64,000 nucleotides of DNA, taken from positions 1-64,000 of the IMG/VR virus record IMGVR_UViG_3300027777_000002. One strand, 5' to 3'. Position numbers and translations under genes: made by a program. The stretch comes from a virus. How positions within the stretch are numbered: position 1 is the first letter of the stretch; each line of letters starts with the position of its first letter. The notes beneath the pieces were generated by a model that was not told the DNA's origin, did not search any database, and saw nothing but the letters and a program-made list of their open reading frames with translations. Of this stretch, positions 22,257 through 29,979 are shown one piece after another.

Positions 22257-22689
22257 CAGGATCGACCTTATATTTCCAGTAGCAAGCGTTTTTAAAAGAC
22301 CACGGTTGTCCGGGAGTATACATCTTAAAACCAGCATTGATCAAAGAATTAGCGCTAGCGGGGTTATTTGTTGTATCAGTAATGCACCAGTTCCAACCTA
22401 GTTTCTTTGCTTGAGCCAACCTAGCTTTTATTAAACGCAGTTGCAATCCGTGTCCTGTAAAGCCATCCATTACACCCGCTCTACATAAATAACCTGTATC
22501 TGTCCACTTGATCGAGCGGACCAAACCCGCAAAGCCTACAGGTTTTCCACATTCGGCATACGCAACCCACCAATGACCTCGATCCGGTTTGTATGGCGTA
22601 TCGTCCGGAAGTATTTTCCTTTGTAGAAAAAGTAGTGTGGTTTGAACTGATGGGACTCTGATGTCCACTTTTTTTACTGTAAATTTCAT
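22201..22689 (-). CDS. GNAT-family acetyltransferase, 162 aa
   Basis: I start it at MKFTVKKVDIRVPSV (22689), with GGGGGA upstream. The GNAT fold is suggested by the strand GKPVGFAGLVRSI, a degenerate acetyl-CoA loop RAGVMDGFTGHGLQLRLIKARL (Q/RxxGxG/A position), then CITDTTNNPASANSLINAGFKMY, the conserved N-x-x-S-x-x-x-x-x-x-x-G-F ending. The substrate is unknown. With the HNH gene it forms a two-gene leftward cassette inside the late region. Confidence 0.8.
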   Translation of the reverse strand: MKFTVKKVDIRVPSVQTTLLFLQRKILPDDTPYKPDRGHWWVAYAECGKPVGFAGLVRSIKWTDTGYLCRAGVMDGFTGHGLQLRLIKARLAQAKKLGWNWCITDTTNNPASANSLINAGFKMYTPGQPWSFKNACYWKYKVDPDAIQRRERKKTKAQGVQP

Positions 22690-22745
22690 TACCCATAATC
22701 CCCCAAAATATTTATCTGTTTTACCCATTTTACAGAAAAACCATG

Positions 22746-22751
22746 TATACT
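22746..22751 (+). promoter_or_regulatory. candidate -10 element of an internal late promoter
   Basis: TATACT lies between the leftward cassette and the rightward gene at 22842, with no good -35. A promoter is needed here because the terminator at 21894 should stop upstream transcripts. Confidence 0.3.
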
Positions 22752-22765
22752 ACGGCTAACTGGGT

Positions 22766-22819
22766 GATGCTCTTACCGGACTGCCCCAGCAGACGATGCA
22801 ACGATTGGTAAGAGTGATC
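22766..22819 (+). ncRNA. structured 5' leader element
   Basis: CTCTTACC (22770-22777) and GGTAAGAG (22807-22814) make a perfect 8-bp stem, extended by GAT/ATC beyond one bulge. The 29-base loop contains a smaller stem CTGC/GCAG. It ends about 10 bases before the Shine-Dalgarno of the next gene. It could stabilise or regulate the mRNA; I know no Rfam family it belongs to. Confidence 0.45.
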
Positions 22820-22841
22820 TTTTGCATAAGGACAATTTATA

Positions 22842-23543
22842 ATGGCACGTTCCACTTTTGAAGGCCCGATTTTATCTGGCGACAACCGTTTTGGCCCACT
22901 ACGTAACGTAGGCTACGCACAATTAGTACAAAACGTCGATTTAGACTTTGCTAATACTACAGCTGGTACCATCACATACAGCGGCGGTTCAGGCGTTTTT
23001 GTAGCATCTAATGGTATTCCTAACGTAGCTGGCACGGTTTACACCCCATCTGCAAGCACATTTCCTTCAGTAGTTCAGACTATTCCTGCTGATACAGCTA
23101 CTAACATCTATCGTGGCGCTGTATTTTATGTACCTACTGGCTCTGACTTAGACAACATTTATGTTGATTGCTTGGTTCCAGCAGCTGTTTCAGGCGGTAG
23201 TGCAGCTCTTACTTCTGTTACTGCTTATATTTCTAACAACTACACAGCTGCTGCCGGTACCGCCGCTTATTTTAAAACTGGCGCTATTTCAACAGCTGGT
23301 CGTCAGGCTCTCTCAACATTTACAGCTACTCAGATGGCTAATCAGAGCGCAACTTCTACAGATATTTTACAAGCTAACGGCTATCCAAATATCTCCCAAG
23401 TTGTTGTAACTCTTGCTATTGTTGGTACTGCACTAGATACGTTGACAGCCTTGACAGGTAAATACAACTTTACTTTACAGTACACACAGCCTGACAACAA
23501 CATTGGTACTACAACTGCTTACCCATACGGTAACTTTGACTAA
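22842..23543 (+). CDS. virion structural protein, 233 aa
   Basis: The opening MARSTFEGPILSGDNRFGPLRNVGYAQ is a recurrent start of phage head-region proteins. The body is Ala/Thr/Ser-rich and beta-like. It has its own leader, a possible promoter and a downstream terminator, so it is probably expressed at high level. The most likely roles are head fibre or decoration protein. Confidence 0.65.
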   Translation: MARSTFEGPILSGDNRFGPLRNVGYAQLVQNVDLDFANTTAGTITYSGGSGVFVASNGIPNVAGTVYTPSASTFPSVVQTIPADTATNIYRGAVFYVPTGSDLDNIYVDCLVPAAVSGGSAALTSVTAYISNNYTAAAGTAAYFKTGAISTAGRQALSTFTATQMANQSATSTDILQANGYPNISQVVVTLAIVGTALDTLTALTGKYNFTLQYTQPDNNIGTTTAYPYGNFD

Positions 23544-23552
23544 TTAATCCCG

Positions 23553-23573
23553 GGGGACTTCGGTCTCCTTTTT
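23553..23573 (+). terminator. intrinsic terminator with TTCG loop
   Basis: GGGGAC-TTCG-GTCTCC (one G-T pair) with a stable tetraloop is followed by TTTTTAAA, ten bases after the stop of the 233-aa gene. Confidence 0.75.
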
Positions 23574-23592
23574 AAAATTTAGGAGATTAAAT

Positions 23593-24087
23593 ATGTCGAT
23601 GCAATATGATGTAAAGTCATTTCATGTAATGGCTGGTACGCCAACTACGGTAAATACCTCTCGCACACGTTTAAAAGGTGCAGTGGTATCAAATACTAAT
23701 GCTGGTGTAGCGGCAAACGTAACATTTTCAAACAATTCTACTGTTACTGGAACTTATAACGTCCCCGGCACAACCACTTGTACAATAACAACTTCAACTC
23801 CACATGGGTTGACTACTGGAAATCGTATTTGGGTGGATTTTACTTCTGGTACTTCTACAGATAATACTTACACTGTTACTGTTTCATCTACTACTGTTTT
23901 TACAATTACCGTTACTTCAGCTACAACTTCTGGCAACGTAACTATTTACCCACAGACTTTAATGGAAATAGATATTACATATAGTGTTCCAGTTTGCGTA
24001 ATTGTTCCAGGCGAAGGTATTTTAGCAACGGACGGTATTTTTGTAGGTGTCCCAGTAAACATTGGCGCAACGGTATTTTATGGCTAA
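23593..24087 (+). CDS. virion protein with inserted beta module, 164 aa
   Basis: The ends (MSMQYDVKSFHVMAGTPTTV and DITYSVPVCVIVPGEGILA) read as one small structural domain. Residues ~60-120 are a Thr/Ser-rich inserted module with the marker TPHGLTTGNRIWVDF that also appears, diverged, in the 874-aa tail protein. It probably belongs to the head or head-tail junction. AGGAG lies upstream. Confidence 0.65.
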   Translation: MSMQYDVKSFHVMAGTPTTVNTSRTRLKGAVVSNTNAGVAANVTFSNNSTVTGTYNVPGTTTCTITTSTPHGLTTGNRIWVDFTSGTSTDNTYTVTVSSTTVFTITVTSATTSGNVTIYPQTLMEIDITYSVPVCVIVPGEGILATDGIFVGVPVNIGATVFYG

Positions 24088-24337
24088 GAAAAAAGGCGTC
24101 TCTCTTGCGATTGGTCGTGGTGAAAAGCTGCCTGTATCTAAGGGCGCTGGGCTTACCGCCAAAGGTCGTGCTAAATATAATGCGGCTACTGGCTCACATT
24201 TAAAAGCCCCACAACCTGAAGGTGGTCCTCGTAAGAAGTCGTTTTGTGCTCGTATGTCTGGTATGCCCGGTCCTATGAAAGATGAGAACGGCAAACCTAC
24301 TCGTAAGGCAGCTAGCTTGAAAAGGTGGAAATGCTAA
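24080..24337 (+). CDS. small basic conserved phage protein, 85 aa
   Basis: The start MAKKKGVSLAIGRGEKLP at 24080 overlaps the previous stop. The protein is very basic with segments GLTAKGRAKYNAATGSHL and KKSFCARMSGMPGPM, a combination that I have seen as a conserved domain of unknown function in phages (probably DUF6321, not verified). It leads a cluster of Lys/Gly-rich small proteins that may be packaged in the virion. Confidence 0.7.
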   Translation: MAKKKGVSLAIGRGEKLPVSKGAGLTAKGRAKYNAATGSHLKAPQPEGGPRKKSFCARMSGMPGPMKDENGKPTRKAASLKRWKC

Positions 24338-24528
24338 TGAAAGATGTAATTGAACACGTAAGCGAGCCTGCAAAACACGTTGTGGATGCGCTGTCTATAT
24401 TAACAGTGCTAGGAACTCTCGTGGAAATACTACCGGCTATTGCCGCTTTGTTGTCTATTGTTTGGTCTTTGCTGCGTATCTATGAAAGCAAGACTGTTCA
24501 ACGTTGGCTAGGGAAAAAAGATGAGTGA
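24337..24528 (+). CDS. putative holin-like membrane protein, 63 aa
   Basis: The ATG at 24337 overlaps the previous TAA. An upstream ATG at 24331 is possible. After a short polar N-terminus (MKDVIEHVSEPAKHVVDAL), residues ~20-46 form one or two membrane helices (SILTVLGTLVEILPAIAALLSIVWSLL), ending in a basic tail (QRWLGKKDE). This resembles small class II holins of T7-like phages, although the lysis genes proper are 15 kb downstream. Confidence 0.6.
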   Translation: MKDVIEHVSEPAKHVVDALSILTVLGTLVEILPAIAALLSIVWSLLRIYESKTVQRWLGKKDE

Positions 24529-24844
24529 TGATTTAGAATCCAAATATCCCGGCGCTAAAATAACTAAAGGTGGAGCACAACCTGCTCCTGAAGGATATAG
24601 CCCTAACAGAATAGGTGAAAACAAGGTTGAAATGGAAGTACCCCGCAATCGTTCTGACGCACGTACATTAGCGCCATATGAAATAAAAGCAGCTAAGTTT
24701 AGTAAAACTGGTGGAGGCGGTAGTAGTGGTACAGGCGGTGCAGGTGAAATTAAATCCCTACAAAATCCTAGAGCTATGAAAGCAGGCGGTAAAGTGTTTC
24801 GTCACCATGATGGCATAGCACAAAGAGGTAAAACCCGTGCCTAG
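24521..24844 (+). CDS. small virion-associated protein, 107 aa
   Basis: A hydrophilic protein with a Gly/Ser linker (TGGGGSSGTGG, ~70-80) and the C-terminal block RAMKAGGKVFRHHDGIAQRGKTRA, a motif that recurs in many phages at the end of short structural-cluster proteins. Function unknown; it may bind DNA or another virion protein through the conserved end. Confidence 0.65.
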   Translation: MSDDLESKYPGAKITKGGAQPAPEGYSPNRIGENKVEMEVPRNRSDARTLAPYEIKAAKFSKTGGGGSSGTGGAGEIKSLQNPRAMKAGGKVFRHHDGIAQRGKTRA

Positions 24845-25157
24845 TACGTCTAAAAAACAGCACAACTTCATGGCGGCAATTGCGCACAATCCTGCGTTTG
24901 CTAAAAAAGTTGGTGTTCCGCAGTCTGTTGGGCAAGAGTTTGATAAAGCCGATAAAGGCAAGAAATTTAAAAAAGGCGGCATGATGGATAAAGAAGATAA
25001 AAAACAAGACATTGCTATGATTAAGAAAGCGTTCAAAGAGCACGATGCTCAAGAACACAAAGGCGGTAAGGGCACTAAACTTACTCTTAAAAAAGGTGGC
25101 TCTGTAAAGGGGCATGGTTGTGAATTTAAAGGTAAAACCAAAGGAAAAATGCTATGA
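24837..25157 (+). CDS. DUF3008-like small basic protein, 106 aa
   Basis: Starts at a GTG overlapping the previous gene. The first half (MPSTSKKQHNFMAAIAHNPAF...) looks like the DUF3008 family, defined by S-x-x-Q-x-x-FMA and later VA/EF positions. The second half is a Lys/Gly-rich tail with KKGG motifs. Perhaps a virion-packaged DNA-associated peptide; this is inference. Confidence 0.65.
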   Translation: MPSTSKKQHNFMAAIAHNPAFAKKVGVPQSVGQEFDKADKGKKFKKGGMMDKEDKKQDIAMIKKAFKEHDAQEHKGGKGTKLTLKKGGSVKGHGCEFKGKTKGKML

Positions 25158-25372
25158 AAATGAAAGAAACTATGGGACCAACAAAATCAATGTCTAAAGA
25201 TGTTGAGAAATTTCCTCAATTTGAAAGCCACGACGCTGCTATGAAAAAACACGGCGCTGGTCACACATCGCAGCACGACATGATTGCTGAGCATAAAGCT
25301 GGACACATGGCGCACCACGAAGCTGTTGCTAAGATGTGCGGTGGTGGTATGTACGGTAAAAAAGGTAAGTAA
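25154..25372 (+). CDS. His/Lys-rich small protein, 72 aa
   Basis: The protein is rich in His, Met, Lys and Gly (HGAGHTSQHDMIAEHKAGH), ending in CGGGMYGKKGK. The His cluster could bind metal. It overlaps its neighbours by 4 bp and 1 bp within the basic small-protein cluster. Function unknown. Confidence 0.6.
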   Translation: MKMKETMGPTKSMSKDVEKFPQFESHDAAMKKHGAGHTSQHDMIAEHKAGHMAHHEAVAKMCGGGMYGKKGK

Positions 25373-25599
25373 TGAAAGCCAGTCGTGGCATGGGTGATAT
25401 TAACCCTGCTAAACAACCTAAAGTTACTAAGAGCGCTGTGCTTTTAAATAGTGGTGGTAAGCCCGGACTTTATGCAAATATTCATAAAAAGCAAGCACGT
25501 ATTGCGGCTGGCTCTGGTGAAAAGATGCGTCCTGTTGGGGCTAAAGGCGCGCCTACTAAAGCGGACTTTATTAAATCTGCTAAAACAGCGAGGAAATAA
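25372..25599 (+). CDS. small basic conserved phage protein, 75 aa
   Basis: The segment GLYANIHKKQARIAAGSGEKMRPVGAKGAPTKADF is a strong phage-conserved pattern, typically in the head-tail region, of unknown function. It is Lys/Ala-rich and starts at the TAATG overlap with the previous gene. Confidence 0.7.
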   Translation: MKASRGMGDINPAKQPKVTKSAVLLNSGGKPGLYANIHKKQARIAAGSGEKMRPVGAKGAPTKADFIKSAKTARK

Positions 25600-25602
25600 T
25601 AA

Positions 25603-25800
25603 GTGAAAGACTTCATGCAAACTCAGATTGAAGCATCTGAGCGGTTGTATAACATGATGTTGGAAGACCACAAAGAACGTGTCAGAGACATGGCAATGTG
25701 GGCAGATACAAGCGTTGGTTTAATGCGTAAGTTAGATGAACGTGATGCAGAAATAAAGAAGTTGCGTGAAGAAATTGCAATTTTAAAAGCGAGTAAGTAA
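25603..25800 (+). CDS. coiled-coil protein, 65 aa
   Basis: The start is GTG at 25603. Nearly the whole chain is a charged coiled coil (ERVRDMAMWADTSVGLMRKLDERDAEIKKLREEI). Its stop overlaps the start of the connector gene. It may be an assembly factor for the tail connector, inferred from position only. Confidence 0.6.
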   Translation: MKDFMQTQIEASERLYNMMLEDHKERVRDMAMWADTSVGLMRKLDERDAEIKKLREEIAILKASK

Positions 25801-26765
25801 TGGCATATACAACTGGAACTACGGCGTTCAATTTAGATTTAAACGATCTGATTGAAGAAGCATTTGAGCGCTGCGGCTCTGAGCTACGCTCGGGTTATGA
25901 CTTTAGAACTGCTAGAAGAAGTTTAAATTTGCTGACAATTGAGTGGGCTAACAGAGGCATCAATCTATGGACTATCGAGCAAGGTGTTATTAACATGGTA
26001 CAGGGTCAAGCATCATACCCAGTCCCTTCCGATACTATTGACCTCTTAGAGCACCAGATTCGTACCAACATCAACAGTCAAGCAAACCAGACTGATATTA
26101 ACATCAGCCGAATCAGCGTTTCAACATACGCCACCATCCCAAATAAACTAGCGCAAGGCAGGCCAATTCAAGTTTGGTTCCAACGTTTAACCGGCGATAC
26201 AAATGATGGGTTTTGCACACTGGCATCCGCCATCTCGAGCACAGCGACAACAATTAACTTAACTGGGTCAGGCGTTGCTAACTTAGCAAGCACCGGGTTT
26301 ATTCAGTTAGATTCAGAAGTTATTTATTATCAGTATGCTCAAGTTGACACACCTACTACTTGTACCCTAAATAATTGCGTACGTGCGCAAAACAACGCAA
26401 CAGCGGCGACTCATACAGCAACAACTAAAGTCTACGTACCACAGCTACCCAATGTGAATGTCTGGCCTACACCAGATCAGGGTTCGGCAACACAACCGTA
26501 TTATCAGTTCGTTTATTGGCGGCTACGCCGCATTCAGGATGCAGGCAATGGCGTTAATATTCAAGATATTCCGTTCAGATTTATTCCTTGTATGGTTGCT
26601 GGTTTGGCTTATTATCTCTCTTTAAAGCTGCCGGGTATGGACCCAACTCGTGTTATGGGTTTAAAGCAAGACTATGAACAACAATTTGATTTAGCTGCGG
26701 CTGAAGATCGTGAAACCGCTCCAGTTCGCTGGGTACCTCGTAGGCAATATATCGGGGGTGCATAA
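25800..26765 (+). CDS. head-tail connector (P22 gp4-like), 321 aa
   Basis: The N-terminus (LDLNDLIEEAFERCGSELRSGYDFRTARRSLNLL) is the helical pattern of P22 gp4 / T7 gp11-like adaptors that bind under the portal. The C-terminus (PFRFIPCMVAGLAYYLSLKLPG) matches the same family. Between them, residues ~137-215 are a Thr-rich beta insert (STATTINLTGSGVANLAS) absent from simple adaptors. It probably forms the first ring of the tail. Confidence 0.8.
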   Translation: MAYTTGTTAFNLDLNDLIEEAFERCGSELRSGYDFRTARRSLNLLTIEWANRGINLWTIEQGVINMVQGQASYPVPSDTIDLLEHQIRTNINSQANQTDINISRISVSTYATIPNKLAQGRPIQVWFQRLTGDTNDGFCTLASAISSTATTINLTGSGVANLASTGFIQLDSEVIYYQYAQVDTPTTCTLNNCVRAQNNATAATHTATTKVYVPQLPNVNVWPTPDQGSATQPYYQFVYWRLRRIQDAGNGVNIQDIPFRFIPCMVAGLAYYLSLKLPGMDPTRVMGLKQDYEQQFDLAAAEDRETAPVRWVPRRQYIGGA

Positions 26766-27184
26766 TGCCTAATAAGTTTAGTTCTGGCAAATTTGCAATT
26801 GCCCAGTGCGATAGGTGTGATTTTCGATTTAAGCTGGTGGATTTAAAAACAGAGATTATTAAGACCAAACCGTATAAGATTAAAGTTTGTAACACCTGTT
26901 GGGATCCTGACCATCCTCAGTTACAATTGGGCATGTATCCTGTGAATGACCCACAAGCAGTTCGGGAACCACGCAGAGACAACAGTTATTACCAGTCTGG
27001 CTTTGACGGTTTACAGATAAATACTGTGGCTAACAACAACACCGTGCAGTCTTTTGGTGTGCCAGCAGGCGGTAGCCGTGTTATACAGTGGAGTTGGAAC
27101 CCGGTAGGGCAGCATTATGATTTTGGTGAAACGCCCAATTATTTAGTAACACAAGGGCAAGTTGGTAACGTAACAATTAACTAG
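26765..27184 (+). CDS. tail-region protein with N-terminal zinc ribbon, 139 aa
   Basis: CDRCDFRF (15-22) and CNTCWDPDHPQLQLG (42-56) form a two-CxxC zinc ribbon, followed by a beta-rich C-terminus. This arrangement is known to me from hypothetical proteins beside connector genes in podovirus-like genomes. It may be a structural or DNA-sensing component of the connector. Confidence 0.7.
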   Translation: MPNKFSSGKFAIAQCDRCDFRFKLVDLKTEIIKTKPYKIKVCNTCWDPDHPQLQLGMYPVNDPQAVREPRRDNSYYQSGFDGLQINTVANNNTVQSFGVPAGGSRVIQWSWNPVGQHYDFGETPNYLVTQGQVGNVTIN

Positions 27185-27193
27185 GAGTAGAAA

Positions 27194-27379
27194 ATGACAT
27201 TCAAAAGCGGAGCAAACGGAATTGCAAAAAAGGGTAAAACTAAAGGTAAAAACTTTGGTGACTCAGGTCCAAACGTCGGCATTACTAAAGAAATTAAAGG
27301 TAAGGGCGGCAAGACTAATGAAAACATGAAGTCTATGGGTCGTAACATGGCTAAAATAGCAGCTCAAAGAGGTAAGTAA
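27194..27379 (+). CDS. small Lys/Gly-rich protein, 61 aa
   Basis: The protein is strongly basic (GIAKKGKTKGKNFGDSGP...) with low complexity and no aromatic core, so probably disordered. Like the 24-25.6 kb cluster it may be a packaged DNA-binding peptide. AGGAG lies upstream. Confidence 0.6.
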   Translation: MTFKSGANGIAKKGKTKGKNFGDSGPNVGITKEIKGKGGKTNENMKSMGRNMAKIAAQRGK

Positions 27380-27381
27380 TC

Positions 27382-27624
27382 ATGGCGATTAACAACAAAC
27401 CGGCGGAAACATATGCTCCGCCACATACAATGAGCGGGGCTAAAGTCGGTAATGAATTACCAGCTATGTCTACAGAATCGGGCGCGGAGTTTTTAAAGCA
27501 AGCCAACATCTCTGTAGGCACTACAAGCAAAGGCAACTACGCTCCGACTAAAACTTCTGGCATTCAAGTGCGTGGCGGTAAAGCGCAAACTAAAGGCAAG
27601 ATGGCTCGTGGGCCAATGGCCTAG
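27382..27624 (+). CDS. small virion-cluster protein, 80 aa
   Basis: The product (MAINNKPAETYAPPHTMSG...) is hydrophilic with a basic C-terminal tail (GGKAQTKGKMARGPMA) resembling the tails of the neighbouring small proteins. Unknown function; placed between the zinc-ribbon protein and the second connector gene. Confidence 0.6.
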   Translation: MAINNKPAETYAPPHTMSGAKVGNELPAMSTESGAEFLKQANISVGTTSKGNYAPTKTSGIQVRGGKAQTKGKMARGPMA

Positions 27625-27638
27625 TAGGGTAAACCCGA

Positions 27639-28568
27639 ATGAATTACGTAAATCTGTATCAGGCAATACAAGACTACTCTGAAAATACTGAAGCGTTATT
27701 TATTGCCAACATACCTACTTTTGTACAGCAGGCGGAAGAGCGTATTTACAATTCGGTTCAAATTCCAGCACTACGTAAAAACGTAACGGGCACGCTTACG
27801 TCTAGTAACAAATATTTGTCTTGCCCTAATGATTATTTGTCTACGTATTCAATGGCGGTTATTGATGCTGATGGCGTTTATAGTTACTTGTTAAATAAAG
27901 ATGTTAACTTTATACGTGAAGCTTATCCCCAACCTACTGACACTGGTTTGCCTAAATACTACGCTTTGTTTGGTTCTCAATACAGTAATCCAAATGAGTT
28001 ATCTTTTATTCTTGGGCCAACTCCCAGCGGTAACTATGGCGTAGAACTTCATTATTTTTACTACCCTGTTTCTATTGTGCAGGGCGCTATTGCATTAGGT
28101 TCTATTACTGCAGCCGGTTCTTTATACACTAACGGGATATACGCTAATGTACCTTTAACAGGTGGAAATGGTTCCGGTGCAACTGCAAATATTACTGTTT
28201 CTGGAGAAGCTGTTACTTCTGTAGCCATTGAAAATGGCGGTCAGTTTTATGCTGTTGGTGATGTTTTATCGTGTTCTAACTCTTATATTGGTGGATCCGG
28301 TTCCAGTTTTGCGTATACTGTTTCTAGTGTTAATAACGCTTCTGGTACAAGCTGGCTTGGCGATAACTACGACCCAGTACTGTTTTATGGCGCTATGCGG
28401 GAAGCAATGTTGTTTATGAAGGGCGAGCAGGACTTGGTTGGTTACTATGAAACCAAATATCAAGAAGCGCTTGGACAACTTAGACGTTTGGGTGATGGTT
28501 TGGAGCGTGGCGATGCGTATCGTGACGGGCAGCTTAAAATTGATGTTAGCGGTAAAGGTAGGGCATAA
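27639..28568 (+). CDS. second head-tail connector protein with inserted module, 309 aa
   Basis: N-terminal YQAIQDYSENTEALFIANIPTFVQQAEERIYNSVQIPALRK and C-terminal FYGAMREAMLFMKGEQDLVGYYETKYQEAL fit the phage gp6/adaptor type. Residues ~153-228 are a Gly/Ser/Val beta module (TNGIYANVPLTGGNGSGATANITV ... ENGGQFYAVGDVL) that interrupts the fold. The module pattern (VPLTGG..SGA.A.I.VSG..VT.V.I.NGG..Y.VGD) is a widespread phage insertion. Confidence 0.8.
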   Translation: MNYVNLYQAIQDYSENTEALFIANIPTFVQQAEERIYNSVQIPALRKNVTGTLTSSNKYLSCPNDYLSTYSMAVIDADGVYSYLLNKDVNFIREAYPQPTDTGLPKYYALFGSQYSNPNELSFILGPTPSGNYGVELHYFYYPVSIVQGAIALGSITAAGSLYTNGIYANVPLTGGNGSGATANITVSGEAVTSVAIENGGQFYAVGDVLSCSNSYIGGSGSSFAYTVSSVNNASGTSWLGDNYDPVLFYGAMREAMLFMKGEQDLVGYYETKYQEALGQLRRLGDGLERGDAYRDGQLKIDVSGKGRA

Positions 28569-29008
28569 TGGCTATTCAACAAGGTCAATGCACCATTTTC
28601 TACCAAAACGTGCTTAGCGGGTTGGAAAACTTTAATACCGGCACGTCTTATACCTACAAGATTGCCCTATACACAGGGCTAGCTAACCTTAATAATTCAA
28701 CCCTAACGTACACTACACAGAATGAAATTACAGGTACTGGCTATACGGCTGGGGGCAAAACCCTAACTATTACTCAAATCCCCACATCAGACTTTACCAG
28801 CAGCACCTCCTATATTAGTTTTGCTGATGTGGTTTGGAACCCAGCTAGCTTTACGGCTAGGTGCGCATTAATTTATAATAGTACGACAAATGCGGCTGTA
28901 GCCGTTTTAGACTTTGGATCAGATAAAACGAATACGGCTGCTGGAACATTTACGGTTACTTTCCCAACGGCAACATCAACAAATGCCATTATTAGATTTA
29001 CAAATTAA
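28568..29008 (+). CDS. tail structural protein, 146 aa
   Basis: A beta-rich protein (MAIQQGQCTIFYQNVLSGLENF...) with a YTYKIALYTGLANLNNSTLTY segment typical of phage fibre-like proteins whose C-terminal half carries an intertwined beta structure. Ends ATSTNAIIRFTN. Probably part of the fibre base or tail tip. Confidence 0.6.
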   Translation: MAIQQGQCTIFYQNVLSGLENFNTGTSYTYKIALYTGLANLNNSTLTYTTQNEITGTGYTAGGKTLTITQIPTSDFTSSTSYISFADVVWNPASFTARCALIYNSTTNAAVAVLDFGSDKTNTAAGTFTVTFPTATSTNAIIRFTN

Positions 29009-29017
29009 GGAGTATTT

Positions 29018-29797
29018 ATGAGCAATGAACTATCAAACTTTGGTGACAGCGCAAGCGCATCAATAACTCGTGGCGCAGGCCATAATGAAACTTTGGGTAT
29101 CCAAGGTTTTTACCACGTAGAGTGCCGCGATTCTGAAGGCAATCTCAAATGGGAAGATACTATTGAGAACGTAGTTACCGCTATTGGTAAACAGTCTTTA
29201 TTTGACTTTTATTTTGGCGCTACTGGTACAGCTGGCGGTACGGCTTCCGGTGTTAACTATTTAGGTCTTGTTGGTTACACAGGTACGCTGGTAACTGCAG
29301 GTTCTTTTACAACTGGTGCTACTTATCAAATTGCCTCAGTTGGCACAACAAACTTTACGTTAATTGGCGCTTCTTCTAATACTGTTGGTGTTGTGTTTGT
29401 TGCTACTGGCGCAGGTTCAGGTACAGGTACAGCAAACTTAATTGGTACTTTTTTAGCTGCAGATACAATGGGTTCGCATACTGGTTGGATAGAAGTTGGC
29501 TTAGCTAACGCTCCTACATACACAGGCAGTCGTCAGTCAATTAACTGGACCGCTGCTACTTCATCAGGCACATCTCCAACTAACGTAACGTCTAAAACAG
29601 GCGCAGCCGTTACTTTTGCAATGACTTCTTCTGGTAGCGTTGGCGGTTGTTTTATTAACGGCGGCGCATCTGCTTCTGCTACTAAAGATACAGCTACTGG
29701 TGTTCTGTATTCTGCTGGCGCGTTTACTGGCGGTTCAAAAACTGTAGCAAACGGCGACTCTTTAGCTGTTACTTACACTACCACTGCCACTTCATAA
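29018..29797 (+). CDS. tail structural protein with nested module, 259 aa
   Basis: The main fold is split: NVVTAIGKQSLFDFYFG...NYLGLVGYTGT and FLAADTMGSHTGWIEVG...TYTGSRQSINWTAATSSGT read as one family pattern. Between them, residues ~92-143, lies a module with SVGTTNFTLIGASSNTVG and GAGSGTGTAN. The same module is found in the 874-aa tail protein at 41.15 kb. Role: fibre/tail surface protein. Confidence 0.65.
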   Translation: MSNELSNFGDSASASITRGAGHNETLGIQGFYHVECRDSEGNLKWEDTIENVVTAIGKQSLFDFYFGATGTAGGTASGVNYLGLVGYTGTLVTAGSFTTGATYQIASVGTTNFTLIGASSNTVGVVFVATGAGSGTGTANLIGTFLAADTMGSHTGWIEVGLANAPTYTGSRQSINWTAATSSGTSPTNVTSKTGAAVTFAMTSSGSVGGCFINGGASASATKDTATGVLYSAGAFTGGSKTVANGDSLAVTYTTTATS

Positions 29798-29976
29798 TGG
29801 TCATAGACTTCGTAATCACACAAAACAATTACACGTTTAGTGATGCCTTAATTCTGCCTGATGACCACACATTCACAGACGTAGAACTTGAAGCTATGAA
29901 ACAAGCTCGTTTTGATAATTGGTACACAATTATTACTACTCCTGCAGAAAACCCAGAACCCGATCCACAGGTGTAA
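29797..29976 (+). CDS. hypothetical protein in fibre region, 59 aa
   Basis: This gene starts at the TAATG overlap with its neighbour and ends 3 bp before the next start codon. The acidic product (MVIDFVITQNNYTFSDALIL...) includes LPDDHTFTDVELEAMKQARFDNW, a pattern seen in small proteins beside tail fibres. It may be a chaperone or clip for the giant fibre. Confidence 0.65.
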   Translation: MVIDFVITQNNYTFSDALILPDDHTFTDVELEAMKQARFDNWYTIITTPAENPEPDPQV

Positions 29977-29979
29977 ACC

